Position numbers and translations under genes: made by a program. A stretch of DNA of 64,000 nt from Synergistaceae bacterium (GTDB lineage Bacteria; Synergistota; Synergistia; Synergistales; Aminobacteriaceae), in NCBI GenBank assembly GCA_017470485.1, contig JAFUYQ010000019.1, forward strand, positions 1 to 64,000, in the 5' to 3' direction. Positions 33,020 through 43,129 of this stretch are shown one piece after another; positions within the stretch are counted from its first letter, which is position 1; every line of letters begins with the position of its first letter. The notes under the pieces were generated by a model. It saw only the letters and a list, made by a program, of their open reading frames with translations. It was not told the origin of the DNA and did not search any database.

Positions 33020-36000
33020 GTGGCAAAAACGGTAGAAATAACGTTTGCGATCGGAGCAGCGTTAGCGGGAAGTTTTGCGGGTACGTTCGGGAAAGCTGGA
33101 AAAGCACTGGCGGATTTCCAGAAACAGGCTGAACAGGTACAGAAGCAGTCGGCGCAAATTGAGTTGTATCAGAAAACGCAGGGGGCAATCGTCAAAAACT
33201 CTGCGGAAATGCAGACAATGTACGATAAAGCTGAAGCCCTTAACGCGCAGGCGGCACTCTCAAAGACACGAACGCAGGAATTGTCATCACAGTTCCGAAC
33301 AGCACAGCAGGAAACCAGCAGACTTAACGCGGAGAATGTGCGAAACACTGACGCATACAAAGCCGCGCAGCTCAACATGAAATCGCTTGCGAATCAGATT
33401 GCGAACGCCAAACAGCCGACAGCCGAATTACAGCGACAGTACAAGGTAGCGCAGGAGGAAGTAAGACGGCTTGAAGGCGCAATGAAAAACAGTTCCGAAG
33501 CAGTGAAGGCCGCCCGTAAAAATGAGCAGGATTTATCGCGTCAGGTAAAAGAGTCAAAACGTGAGACAAAATCCCTGACAGACGAGTCGAAAGGATTAAC
33601 CGAACAAGGCGACAAGTTAAAGCAGACAATAGACCGCGACATGGAGTCATTGTCTCGAATGACCGCCGAACTGAAAACCGCAAGGATTGACACACGCGAT
33701 CTAGCCGGCGAACAAGCCAGACTCACCCAGCAATCCCAGCGCATGGCCGAAGCGCAAGCTCGGTATCAACGCTCAAAAGCTGCGCTCGACCAGACGAAGC
33801 AAAATCTTTCATGGAACAACATGAAGGGAGAATTGATGACGGCGGCTGGACTCGGCTATAGCCTGTATAAGCCAGTCTCTCAGGCGGCGGATTTCGAGTC
33901 AGCGATGGCGCGTGTGAACGCTGTAGCGTTTTCGGGCGCGGGGCGTGATAAAGAAGCGGACGCAAAATCGTTTCAGGCATTGTCAGAACAAGCCCGTCAG
34001 TTAGGACGCGATACGCAGTTTACGGCAGTACAGGCGGCACAGTCTCAGGAGAATTTAGCCCGTGCAGGCTTCAAGGCAAATGAGATAATCGCCGCGATGC
34101 CCGGACTTCTGAACATGGCAGCGGCTGAGGGCATGGATTTGGCTACGGCTGCTGACGTTGCGGCAAGCACCCTGAGAGGGTTCAAGCTGTCAGCGGATCA
34201 GGCCAACCGTGTAGCGGACGTACTAGCCCAGACCAGCGCGGCAAGCAACACAAGCATAGTCGGACTCGGCGAGGGCATGAAGTATGTAGCCCCAGTTGCG
34301 GCGAATTTGGGAGTATCGCTTGAGGAGACATCAGCAATGCTCGGAGTGATGGCTAACGCCGGCATTAAAGGCACTGAGGGCGGTACAGCGTTGCGAGGGG
34401 CATTCTTGCGTTTAGCCCAAGAACCGAAAGCGGTTGAAAAAGCGTTAAACAGTCTGGGAGTCGCAAGCCGTGACGCTAAAGGAAATATGCGCCAGCTGCC
34501 AGACCTAATGCTTGAACTGTCCAACAAGATGAAGGACATGGGCGAGGCCGACAAAACGAAATACCTTGCCGATATATTCGGAGTCCGAGCTGTTTCTGGA
34601 ATGATGGCTGTCATGAACGGTGCGCTTGACGGTTCGCTTGAACAGCTGCGCAGGTACAACTACGAAGCTACAGGCGAGCTTAAAGCAATATCTGAGGCAG
34701 TCGGAGTCAGCACCGAGAAAATGTGGGAGGGCATGAAGGGTTCAGAGCCTTTTATGCAGAGACTTGGAATTTCCTTCCGTGATTTGTCGATATACACAGC
34801 CATGCTCGCGAAGAGCGGAATCAAGGGAGCGGTGGCTAATGATGTGCTTACGGCAACATTTTCAAGGCTTGCAAAGGATTCAAACAGTGTACAGAAGGCT
34901 CTGAAGGGCTACAACATATCTTTGTTCAAAGATGACGGAACAATGCGAGATTTTCCAGATCTTTTGAACGACATCAACAACGCCATAAGAGGTATGAATG
35001 AGGCCAAACAAATAGAGGCAATAACAAAGATATTCGGAGCTGAGGCGATGCCGGGAGCGCAGGCGTTATTGGCACAGCTCGGAGCGGGTACATTCACTGA
35101 GCTTGACAAGAAAGCTGAGGGCGCAAAGGGTGTTGCGTATGAGATGATGCAGAAACAGCTTGCGACATTAAAAGGGCAAATGGATATTGCAAAATCGGCT
35201 ATTTCTGATGTCATGATTGAAATCGGCAACGCAATTCTCCCGATTGTTACTGCGGTTGTGTCGGGCTTTTCAACTATAACGGCAGGGTTTGCGAAGTTCA
35301 TGAAAGGTTCTGACATTACAAAATGGGTTGTGAGGATCGTAGGCGGTTTAGCGGCGTTAAAAGTTGGAATTGTTGCGGTCAAATACGCATGGTTGATGTT
35401 GAAGCTGCCGTTCCTGTCAGCAAGAGTCGCAATGGACTTACTTAATCTGAAACTTGTCGCGCAGGGGAAAACGTCATTATTTGCGGCAGCAAAAACGAAG
35501 ATTCTTGCTGGGGCGACTAAAGCGTGGCAACTCGTAATGAAAGCCGGAAGCAAACTGCTTGATGTAGGGAAATTAGCCCTGTATTACGGCAAACAGCTAT
35601 TGATAGCCGGAACGACTAAAGCATGGACTGCGGCTCAGTGGTTATGGAACGCGGCTATGACAGCAAATCCGATCGGGCTGATTATTGCGGCGATTGCTGG
35701 GGCTATTACTATCGGTTACTTGCTATATAAGAACTGGGACAAGCTCAAAGCATTGTGGAACTCATGGACAATTAAAGACGTTTTTGCAGTGATTAAGGAC
35801 TATGCGTTCAACGCATGTAATTATGTCAAAGGGAAATGGAATGAGTTTTGGGCATGGTGGGATTCATGGGAATTACCTGATGTCTTCGCTGCTTTGGGAG
35901 GGTATATAGATGAAGGTATCGCTTATATCAAAGGCCAATGGAATAAGTTTACTGACTGGCTGTCATCACTAAATCCATTTAAGGATTGGACTCCCCCAGC

Positions 36001-37111
36001 GATTGATCCTGAAGTTGCTAAAACTATGAAGGCTGAAACCTTGCAGAAATACGGCACATTTGATTTAACGCCTACGTACATGAGAGGGGATTTAGGAAAA
36101 CAAGTCAAAAATCTCCCACAGCCTAACGCAGAACAAATAAACCAAGCGAAAAGTGCCTCGAATACCAGCACTAAAGCAAAACCAATACAGCCAATATCTG
36201 AACAAGAAATCAAAAGACAGATAGAGAACATAACGATACTGAACAATATGAGCGAGGGCTTCTCCCAAAGAGTCTCCGAAATGACAGCGGCATGGCAGCC
36301 TTTCAAGGATTCATTAGGTGAGGGGTTCTCACAGATATACACGGTCATGCAGGGAGTCGCCGACAGGATTCGCGAAACGGTAATCCCTGCGGTGAATGAG
36401 TTAGTCTCAGCGTTAAGCAGAGTCGCCACAGAGATAGGCGCGATTGTTCAGGCCGGAAATATTGAGGTTGACGTTAGGACACCGAATCAGGGCATGGGAA
36501 ACAACGTTCCTATGCAGTATCAGCGTATGTTAGGCGGAAGGAAACGAGCTGAGGGAGGCTTCATAACACAGCCTGAAATAGCGTTGATCGGCGAGGCCGG
36601 AAGGGAAGTTGTTATCCCTCTGGAAAAACAGTCAAGAGGCACTGAATTATGGTTACAGGCCGGGCGTGAGTTAGGACTAATCTCAAACACTAACATAACG
36701 AATAATTATCCTGGCCAGAATACAGAAGACTACAACGCATTGCCGCAAATAGTGAATGCTATGAAATTTCAGCCCGAAATCAGTAATATCATTCCTCACG
36801 CAACAGGCGGAATCTTCACTCAGCCACACATAGGACTTGTAGCGGAGGCCGGAAGCGAAGCAATAATTCCTCTTGAAGACAAATCTCGTGGGCTTCCGCT
36901 GTGGATGGCGGCAGGCGAGGAATTAGGATTTTCGTTCGGCGGCTCATCATCGAACAGCAACATGTCATTCACGTTCAACCCAACTGTCAGCGTTACAGTG
37001 AACGGTGGCGAGCCTGACAGCGATTCAAAATTTCGGCGGATTCTTTCGGAAATGTTCGAAGAATTATTCTTAGACTTTCAGGAGCGAATGCAGAGGTTGG
37101 CATTTGAATGA
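33020..37111 (+). CDS. Tail tape measure protein
   Basis: 1363 aa, which sets tail length. Residues 20-260 are coiled coil, followed by the PhageMin_Tail core (ARAGFKANEIIAAMPGLLNMA), hydrophobic segments (about 830-950, including AMTANPIGLIIAAIAGAIT) and two copies of a C-terminal motif, GGFITQPEIALIGEAGREVVIPLE and its relative GGIFTQPHIGLVAEAGSEAIIPLE. GTG start at 33020. Confidence 0.93.
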   Translation: MAKTVEITFAIGAALAGSFAGTFGKAGKALADFQKQAEQVQKQSAQIELYQKTQGAIVKNSAEMQTMYDKAEALNAQAALSKTRTQELSSQFRTAQQETSRLNAENVRNTDAYKAAQLNMKSLANQIANAKQPTAELQRQYKVAQEEVRRLEGAMKNSSEAVKAARKNEQDLSRQVKESKRETKSLTDESKGLTEQGDKLKQTIDRDMESLSRMTAELKTARIDTRDLAGEQARLTQQSQRMAEAQARYQRSKAALDQTKQNLSWNNMKGELMTAAGLGYSLYKPVSQAADFESAMARVNAVAFSGAGRDKEADAKSFQALSEQARQLGRDTQFTAVQAAQSQENLARAGFKANEIIAAMPGLLNMAAAEGMDLATAADVAASTLRGFKLSADQANRVADVLAQTSAASNTSIVGLGEGMKYVAPVAANLGVSLEETSAMLGVMANAGIKGTEGGTALRGAFLRLAQEPKAVEKALNSLGVASRDAKGNMRQLPDLMLELSNKMKDMGEADKTKYLADIFGVRAVSGMMAVMNGALDGSLEQLRRYNYEATGELKAISEAVGVSTEKMWEGMKGSEPFMQRLGISFRDLSIYTAMLAKSGIKGAVANDVLTATFSRLAKDSNSVQKALKGYNISLFKDDGTMRDFPDLLNDINNAIRGMNEAKQIEAITKIFGAEAMPGAQALLAQLGAGTFTELDKKAEGAKGVAYEMMQKQLATLKGQMDIAKSAISDVMIEIGNAILPIVTAVVSGFSTITAGFAKFMKGSDITKWVVRIVGGLAALKVGIVAVKYAWLMLKLPFLSARVAMDLLNLKLVAQGKTSLFAAAKTKILAGATKAWQLVMKAGSKLLDVGKLALYYGKQLLIAGTTKAWTAAQWLWNAAMTANPIGLIIAAIAGAITIGYLLYKNWDKLKALWNSWTIKDVFAVIKDYAFNACNYVKGKWNEFWAWWDSWELPDVFAALGGYIDEGIAYIKGQWNKFTDWLSSLNPFKDWTPPAIDPEVAKTMKAETLQKYGTFDLTPTYMRGDLGKQVKNLPQPNAEQINQAKSASNTSTKAKPIQPISEQEIKRQIENITILNNMSEGFSQRVSEMTAAWQPFKDSLGEGFSQIYTVMQGVADRIRETVIPAVNELVSALSRVATEIGAIVQAGNIEVDVRTPNQGMGNNVPMQYQRMLGGRKRAEGGFITQPEIALIGEAGREVVIPLEKQSRGTELWLQAGRELGLISNTNITNNYPGQNTEDYNALPQIVNAMKFQPEISNIIPHATGGIFTQPHIGLVAEAGSEAIIPLEDKSRGLPLWMAAGEELGFSFGGSSSNSNMSFTFNPTVSVTVNGGEPDSDSKFRRILSEMFEELFLDFQERMQRLAFE

Positions 37112-37317
37112 GGACATACACAACTAAGCAGGGTGACACGTGGGACTTGATCGCGCTCCGAATGTACCCGTCAATAGGAGCTGAAAAGCTGACAGATATT
37201 CTTATTGCCGCTAACCCGAAGCACGTACACACTGTGATATTTTCCGGCGGTGTTGAGCTGAATATCCCAGACGTAGAGATACCAGCGATAACAAATCTTC
37301 CGGCTTGGAAGAGGTGA
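37108..37317 (+). CDS. Tail protein X (LysM-like)
   Basis: 69 aa: YTTKQGDTWDLIALRMYPS and LNIPDVEIP, a P2 gpX-type LysM domain used in tail or baseplate assembly. Overlaps the tape measure end by 4 bp. Confidence 0.85.
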   Translation: MRTYTTKQGDTWDLIALRMYPSIGAEKLTDILIAANPKHVHTVIFSGGVELNIPDVEIPAITNLPAWKR

Positions 37318-37322
37318 GACAT

Positions 37323-38459
37323 ATGGACGGACATCAAGCTCGTTACGCCGAAGTCAGCGTAATCTACGAGGGCGTTAATATTTCTCGTGATATTGCCCCG
37401 TATTTAGTCTCATTCACGTACACCGATAACGCGTCCGACAAGGCCGATGACATTTCTTTGACGCTTGAGGACAGGGCGCGCTTATGGTGCGGGGACTGGT
37501 TTCCGTCAAAAGGAGACAAGATTCGCGCGAGCATTATCGTACACAACTGGGAGGACGAAGCGAAAACAGAGTCGCTTCCGTGCGGATTGTTTGAGGTTGA
37601 CCAGATAGAATGCTCCGGCCCGCCTAATCAGGTAACAATCAAAGCGGTGTCAACCCTCGTCTCAAAACCCATGAGACAGGAGAAACATACGAAGGCATGG
37701 GAGAACGTAACACTTTCATCAATAGCGGGAGATTTTGCGAACAAGAGCGGCCTTAGCCTCTTTTGGGACAGCTCGGAAGACCCTCAGTTTGAACGCCGCG
37801 AACAAGTAGAAATCTCCGACCTTGAATTTCTTTCGGGGCTTTGCAGAGATTACGGCATTGCGGTTAAGGTTACGGACACACAGCTATGTTGCTACGATGA
37901 GGAAAAATACGAGGAACATACATCGGTAGCAGAATTATCCTACGGGGACAAGAAATTAATACGCTGGAGCTTTTCGAGCAAGAGTGCCGGAACGTACAAG
38001 AGCGCGAAAATCTCGTATCATGACCCTGTGAAGGACGAGACATTTACGGCAGAGGAAGCCGGAGACGCTGAAGGCACAGGACGTGTACTAGTCATCAACC
38101 AGAAAGCCGACAACGAAGCGGACGCGAGGAGAATTGCCCAAAAGAAACTGCGTTCAGCGAACAAGAAAGAAATCACGGGAAACATTACGCTAATGGGAGA
38201 TTTGCGATTTGTAGGAGGAAGCAATATTACGATTGATGGGTTCGGAGCGTTTGACGGGAAATATACCATCGAGAAGGCCTCCCACAGCGTAGGAGACTCG
38301 TATACAACGAAACTTGATTTGCGTATGGGCGGGGACTCTAAGAAGTCAGTCAAAAAGAAGAAAGCCCAAAAGGGCAGGAAGAAGGGAAATTCTCCCGGAA
38401 GACTGATATACACGGGCGACAATGTTTATTACGGGAGCGGAGGAAAACTCAATGGCTGA
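37323..38459 (+). CDS. Baseplate hub, P2 gpD-like late control protein
   Basis: 378 aa. SVIYEGVNISRDIAPYLVSF at the start and DISLTLEDRARLWCGDWFP are typical of the gpD/VgrG-like hub, which trimerises under the spike. ATG 37323 follows GAGGTGAG. Confidence 0.88.
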   Translation: MDGHQARYAEVSVIYEGVNISRDIAPYLVSFTYTDNASDKADDISLTLEDRARLWCGDWFPSKGDKIRASIIVHNWEDEAKTESLPCGLFEVDQIECSGPPNQVTIKAVSTLVSKPMRQEKHTKAWENVTLSSIAGDFANKSGLSLFWDSSEDPQFERREQVEISDLEFLSGLCRDYGIAVKVTDTQLCCYDEEKYEEHTSVAELSYGDKKLIRWSFSSKSAGTYKSAKISYHDPVKDETFTAEEAGDAEGTGRVLVINQKADNEADARRIAQKKLRSANKKEITGNITLMGDLRFVGGSNITIDGFGAFDGKYTIEKASHSVGDSYTTKLDLRMGGDSKKSVKKKKAQKGRKKGNSPGRLIYTGDNVYYGSGGKLNG

Positions 38460-38904
38460 GAATAGTACAGAGGCAGGAGCGCATGGCCGTTTCGGATATG
38501 TTTCGGCATATGATTCCAAAAAGCATATGGCGCGGATTCAATTTCCCGATAAGGGTGATTTGGTGTCGGCGTGGCTACCCGTAGCAGTCCCGAACTCAAA
38601 GAAGAATCATGATGAATGCCATCTCGATATAGGGGAGCATGTCTACTGCAACATGATGGGCAACGGTCTCGAAAGCGGAGTCGTGCTTTGCGCGGTATAT
38701 GACGACAAAAACAAGCCGCCAGCCGGTGATGCGGACGTAAGGAAAACTACATTTGAGGACGGCACGGAGATTTTATATGATAGAAAGAATAAAAAATTAC
38801 AAATAAAGTGTAAGGGGGATATAGAAATTCAAGCGGAAGGAAATATAACGATAAAGGCTGACGGAAATATTAAGGAACAGGCCGCAAGAATAGATTTGAA
38901 TTAA
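38452..38904 (+). CDS. Baseplate spike protein V-like
   Basis: 150 aa with an OB-fold start (HGRFGYVSAYDSKKHMARIQFPD) and a C-terminal beta-helix of short repeats (GDIEIQAEGNITIKADGNI), the gpV/gp45-type membrane-piercing spike. ATG 38452 has GGAGG; overlaps the hub gene by 8 bp. Confidence 0.85.
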   Translation: MAENSTEAGAHGRFGYVSAYDSKKHMARIQFPDKGDLVSAWLPVAVPNSKKNHDECHLDIGEHVYCNMMGNGLESGVVLCAVYDDKNKPPAGDADVRKTTFEDGTEILYDRKNKKLQIKCKGDIEIQAEGNITIKADGNIKEQAARIDLN

Positions 38905-38930
38905 GCCCCCTGAAAATAGAGGGCTTAAAG

Positions 38931-39380
38931 TTATGCGTACTGCTTGGATTTGTATTGTCTGCGTTTGAGTTGACGTTGAATACCGAGTTTTTGCATGACG
39001 GCATCCTGCAAAGTTTGCGAGAAATTTATCCCCGCTTCTTTGCCCTCGTCTAAGAGCCATTCAGGAATGGTACACATTTTGTTGACAGAACGGCTTTTTA
39101 CCATTTCGCTGAATACCTGCATATTAACGTCAATAAGAGTAATGGTTTGCATAGGTTCGAGAGTACTGAGCAGTTTTACTGGATCAGACGGTTCGGGAAT
39201 ATCCTCGCCGTCACGATCTAATATGTACAATCTGCCGCTCAACGCGTCTCGTGCCATGCTGATTGCTTGCTCGTTATCATCAGCCTCAGACAGGCAGCCG
39301 GGAAAATCTGGGAACGATATGCTGATTCCCGGAGTTTCCGAGTAATCGAATACGGCAGGAAACACATATTTTTTTTTCAA
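38931..39380 (-). CDS. hicB: HicB-type antitoxin
   Basis: 149 aa. N-terminal partial RNase H fold (FPAVFDYSETPGISISFPDFPGC) and DNEQAISMARDALSG, then a C-terminal DNA-binding segment. Minus strand, 41 nt downstream of HicA. Neutralises the toxin and represses the promoter. Confidence 0.85.
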   Translation of the reverse strand: MKKKYVFPAVFDYSETPGISISFPDFPGCLSEADDNEQAISMARDALSGRLYILDRDGEDIPEPSDPVKLLSTLEPMQTITLIDVNMQVFSEMVKSRSVNKMCTIPEWLLDEGKEAGINFSQTLQDAVMQKLGIQRQLKRRQYKSKQYA

Positions 39381-39421
39381 TTTTCATCACCTTTTCTTGC
39401 TCGAATATTTTGTGGGGAGGG

Positions 39422-39667
39422 CTAATCCCCTGTTAAGCCCGCGCTTTTTAGTATTGAATCGAGTGTTTTCTTTTTTAGAACTTTCCGGCCTAACGGAACT
39501 GTTACCTTGCCTTTCTTGACCGAATGAGCTAAGTGGTAATGGCTTCCGTCAGTCGGATTGTCCAAGTCTTCTTGCCAGCCGTCTATTTCTAAGAGCCGTA
39601 CTGCTTCATCACTTGAAAGTGTTTTTTTATGGAGCAGTTTGTAAAATTGTTTGTCCTTTTTGGACAT
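39422..39667 (-). CDS. hicA: HicA-type mRNA interferase toxin
   Basis: 81 aa. Double-stranded RNA-binding-like fold with catalytic His in PTDGSHYHLAHS and the VPLGRKVLKKKTLDSILKSAG end. ATG 39667 has GAGG 8 nt upstream. The pair is inserted between tail genes in reverse orientation, typical for a moron that acts in the lysogen. Confidence 0.82.
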   Translation of the reverse strand: MSKKDKQFYKLLHKKTLSSDEAVRLLEIDGWQEDLDNPTDGSHYHLAHSVKKGKVTVPLGRKVLKKKTLDSILKSAGLTGD

Positions 39668-39699
39668 TTTCATCACCTCGTTTCTTTTAAGATGAAAAT

Positions 39700-39727
39700 A
39701 TTATAACGTATAAAAAATATATGTCAA
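39700..39727 (-). promoter_or_regulatory. hicAB promoter
   Basis: Minus strand TTGACA (39727-39722), 16-bp AT-rich spacer, TATAAT (39705-39700): a near-consensus sigma-70 promoter 33 nt before hicA. Confidence 0.75.
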
Positions 39728-39795
39728 TAGTTTAATAAAAATCGATAATAACTAAATTAAAGCGTAATACCGTTATTTAATAAGGAGGAATCATA

Positions 39796-40098
39796 ATGCC
39801 GTCAGCGGCAAGATTAGGCGATTTATGCACCGGCCATGAGTGTTTTCCGCCTCGCAACAGCACAGAAGGAAGCTCAGATGTTTTTATCAATGGTCGACCA
39901 GCTCACCGTCAAGGGGATTCTTGGGAAACGCATTGCTGCACACACCCTGAAGTACCTCACGGCTGCCATGCTGGAAGTCTGAGTTCTGGAAGTTCAACCG
40001 TATACGTCAACGGCAAACAGTTGGGGAGAATCGGCGATCCAGTTTCTTGCGGCTCAACAGTAGCGACTGGAAGCGGTAACGTTTTTGCGGGCGGTTAA
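39796..40098 (+). CDS. PAAR-domain spike tip protein
   Basis: 100 aa. ARLGDLCTGHECFPPR, DVFINGRPAHRQGD, VYVNGKQLGRIGD and the spaced His/Cys residues are the PAAR fold, which caps the spike with a metal ion. TAAGGAGGAATC precedes ATG 39796. Confidence 0.9.
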   Translation: MPSAARLGDLCTGHECFPPRNSTEGSSDVFINGRPAHRQGDSWETHCCTHPEVPHGCHAGSLSSGSSTVYVNGKQLGRIGDPVSCGSTVATGSGNVFAGG

Positions 40099-40099
40099 A

Positions 40100-40510
40100 A
40101 TGATTGGTTCATTCGGTAAGGTTGTCTTTGAGGTTTCAGCAGAGAGAGTGCGAACCTTCCGAGACTTTCAGATCCAACACAGCGCGAAATACACAGAACA
40201 CGCCATACATGGCCGTAAGGGTCTCTTGGAGTTCACCGGGCTTTCAGCGTCAACAGCGAGCCTAAACATCAGACTTGACGCAGGACTCGGCATTAACCCG
40301 AAGCAGGAGCTGAATACGCTCCATGAGATTCTCACAAATCACGAGGCATTACCGTTTGTTCTTGACGGTGAACCGCAGGGCGATGACCTCTGGGTACTCG
40401 AAAACATCGGCGAGACTTATGAGATTATAGACAATCAAGGCACGGCAATAGCTGTAGAAGTCTCAATAAAACTGAAAGAATACATAGAGGTGTCAGCTAA
40501 TGGAGATTGA
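40100..40510 (+). CDS. P2 gpU-like tail protein
   Basis: 136 aa, SFGKVVFEVSAERVRTFRD and HGRKGLLEFTGL match P2 gpU, a tail terminator/assembly factor. The stop overlaps the next gene by 11 bp. Confidence 0.8.
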   Translation: MIGSFGKVVFEVSAERVRTFRDFQIQHSAKYTEHAIHGRKGLLEFTGLSASTASLNIRLDAGLGINPKQELNTLHEILTNHEALPFVLDGEPQGDDLWVLENIGETYEIIDNQGTAIAVEVSIKLKEYIEVSANGD

Positions 40511-40808
40511 TATATTGACGGCCTCAGCTGAGGAGATAAATTTTGCGCCAACGACTGAAGCAGAAGAAATCGCGCAGAATGTCAGAACAATTATTACCAC
40601 GCCGAAATACAGCGTACCTATGGACAGATTATTCGGCGTTGACACAGAAATTATTGACTTCCCGACACCAAAAGCAATGGCACAAATTCAAGCGGAAATC
40701 ATACAGGCCATACGGAAATATGAGCCTCGCTGCAAGGTGAAGAAGGTAACTTTTGAGGGCAACAATGACGGAAAATTAGCAGTAAAAGTGAGGGTTGAAA
40801 TTGGCTAA
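40500..40808 (+). CDS. Baseplate wedge protein W (gp25-like)
   Basis: 102 aa. EEIAQNVRTIITTPKYSVPMDRLFGVD and the terminal AVKVRVEIG are GPW/gp25 signatures. It nucleates the baseplate wedge. Confidence 0.9.
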   Translation: MEIDILTASAEEINFAPTTEAEEIAQNVRTIITTPKYSVPMDRLFGVDTEIIDFPTPKAMAQIQAEIIQAIRKYEPRCKVKKVTFEGNNDGKLAVKVRVEIG

Positions 40809-41943
40809 AAGTGATTTGTTTCCAGGACTTGAAGACATTATTTTTGCGGAGAAGTCAGCGGACGAGACAGAGCAGGAAGTTATTACGTTTTATGAAACGC
40901 ATTCGGGGCGGACGCTCGCCAAAGGAGACCCGATAAGATTATTTATTGAGACGCTCATACTGATAATTATCCATCAGCGGAGTCTGATTGATTACGCGGC
41001 AAAGCAGAATCTTCTTGCCTATGCTGAGGGTGATTACCTTGATCACATCGGGGCGTTGCTGGAGGTTATGAGGCTTGAAGCGTCCCACGCTATGACGACT
41101 CTGAAGTTCTCTTTATCAGAGGCTCAGTCAGCAGTCGTAACAATCCCGAAATGAATCAGAGTATCACCCGGCGGAGGAAACATACTTTTCGAGACACTTC
41201 AAGCTGTCGAAGTGCCAATCGGAAGCACAGAAGCTACCGTTACGGCGCTATGCACAGCAGCAGGGACAGCGGGCAACGGTTTTATAGCCGGACAAATACG
41301 CAGGATAGTTGATCCGTTCCCGTTCGAACTGTCCGTAACGAACATAACAGCTTCATACGGAGGAACAGACAAGGAGAATGACGAAAATTACCGAGAACGT
41401 ATACATATCGCCCCCGAAAGTTTCAGCGTTGCGGGGCCTAAAGGTGCTTACTATTTTTACGCGAGGTCTGCGCATAACGATATTACAGATGTGGCTATTG
41501 TTGGCCCGCCCGATATTGAGCCTGGATATGTGAAGATTTATCCCCTTATGACGGGAGGAAATTTGCCGTCTGACGAAATACTTGCAACAGTCCTCGAAAC
41601 ATGCAACGCTGACGACATAAGACCATTGACAGACTGTGTATCAGTCCACGCTCCTGAAACCGTGAGTTACAGTCTCAATGTTACGTACTACATTGACCGC
41701 GCAAAGGCTACACAGTCGGCTGAACTTCAAACGGCTATAGAAGCCTCTGTGCATGAATGGGTAACGTGGCAACGCTCAAAACTGGGGCGCGACATTAACC
41801 CCTCCGAACTGAATCACAGGATGATTGAGGCAGGGGCAAAGCGAACGGAAATAACATCGCCAGCATTCACAATGTTAAAGGCGTGGGAATTGGCAGTATC
41901 AGAGTCGACCGCGATAACATTCGGGGGGCTTGAAGATGGCTAA
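40795..41943 (+). pseudogene. Baseplate protein J, interrupted by in-frame TGA
   Basis: The gene reads in one frame from TTG 40795 (LFPGLEDIIFAEKSADE) to TAA 41941-41943, 382 codons, the usual length of gpJ, except for TGA at 41152-41154. The flanks join as AVVTIPK-stop-IRVSPGGGNILFETLQAVEVP; in homologs this turn reads IPxGTRV, so the stop stands where a Gly is expected (GGA to TGA needs one change). Two fragments are open, 40795-41154 and 41212-41943 (start GTG). GpJ is essential for baseplate assembly, so either virions are not formed or TGA is suppressed. Confidence 0.8.
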
Positions 41944-43129
41944 GGATATTGAACTGATTTCCCTGAATGACATAATTCCGCCGTCAATATCAGGCGACAG
42001 GCACATACAATCTATAATCAGCGCGACAGACCCGCAGTTGAGGGAAGTCTCCCGAAGTATCAGGGAGGCTTTTATTATTTCTAGGATTGATGAGCTTCCC
42101 GAAAATGTCATAGATTTGCTTGCGTGGCAGTGGCATGTTGATTCTTATGAGCCCGCATTGCCGATTACGACAAAGCGAGAACTTGTCCGGGACTCCGTCA
42201 GGTGGCACAGGAAAAAAGGGACTAAGTCAGCGATAAAAGCCGCGCTTGAAAAGTTAGATTTTGTCCCAACGATTAAGGAATGGTTCGAGATTGGCACAAG
42301 ACCGCACACTTTCGAGGTTTACGGCCACTACAAAGACAATGATTTGAATGTCGAGTTTCTCGGCCCTGACACTGAGGAAATACTTACTCGCGTTGTTGAA
42401 ATCACCAAGCCGGCGCGGTCAAAACTGATACAGCTTATAGTAGCCCCGATTCCGATAGACATGAAAAAACACGCATGTCATTGGGACGAATGCGTATGGG
42501 GACACCCATCAATCGAGCTTCATGACTGGGGATTACTCCCCTTGCCTGTGTTCGAGCATGACCCCTTAGCTGGAATTGATTTTGTTCACGGCTTTAACGT
42601 GGTCAGCGACACTCAGCTCTGGGATATGTCAATTTGGGGCGGTACTCCATATAGAGAGCTGATATACGGCGAGAGTTTTGAACATGGCATTATCGCGGCT
42701 CTCGAACGTGAGAGCACGGCGACGTGGTTTATCCCTTACAGCTGGGAAAAATTCACGTGGGAGGATACGGAAAGATATTCCCGTGATTTTGAGCTTACGT
42801 TCCAGCGAGGCGCGGGGATTAACGCCGGCATAAAACCACAATCATTAGGAACGGTGTACGTCATCAGTATGCTTGCCAGCTTGCAGCCATACTGGGATTT
42901 TTACACGTGGGATCAGCACAGCACATGGGGCGATGATTTAGGCGTGCCGTATATCGGGCCGGGCTTTGAGCGGGACGCAAAAGCCGATGTCCAATGGAGT
43001 AAAGAGGAAGCTCCTGACGCAACATGGAGCAAATACAGAACTTGGGGCGATGCCTCTTGGGACAAAGAACCTACAATCGCAGGAACATGTCAGGCAGGAA
43101 CATGGATTGATTTTGAGGAGGCAGTTTGA
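41936..43129 (+). CDS. Tail protein I with C-terminal Trp-rich domain
   Basis: 397 aa. Residues 1-180 match P2 gpI (IIPPSISGDRHIQSIISATD, VDLLAWQWHVD-type). The rest has repeated W-x-x-x-x-W-G segments (HDWGLLPLPVF, WDMSIWGGTPY, YTWDQHSTWGDD), probably an attached fibre-base domain. ATG 41936 overlaps J by 8 bp. Confidence 0.85.
   Translation: MAKDIELISLNDIIPPSISGDRHIQSIISATDPQLREVSRSIREAFIISRIDELPENVIDLLAWQWHVDSYEPALPITTKRELVRDSVRWHRKKGTKSAIKAALEKLDFVPTIKEWFEIGTRPHTFEVYGHYKDNDLNVEFLGPDTEEILTRVVEITKPARSKLIQLIVAPIPIDMKKHACHWDECVWGHPSIELHDWGLLPLPVFEHDPLAGIDFVHGFNVVSDTQLWDMSIWGGTPYRELIYGESFEHGIIAALERESTATWFIPYSWEKFTWEDTERYSRDFELTFQRGAGINAGIKPQSLGTVYVISMLASLQPYWDFYTWDQHSTWGDDLGVPYIGPGFERDAKADVQWSKEEAPDATWSKYRTWGDASWDKEPTIAGTCQAGTWIDFEEAV

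Noticed and set aside
38905..38930. Terminator between the spike gene and hicB
   Set aside because: AAGCCC/GGGCTT pairing exists but neither strand has a clear T-run, so I did not call it.
41152..41154. Selenocysteine or a reassigned TGA codon explaining the in-frame stops
   Set aside because: Many prophage genes end with TGA in overlapping ATGA junctions, so TGA is a normal stop here. No convincing SECIS-like hairpin follows either in-frame TGA, and neither protein is a known selenoprotein.
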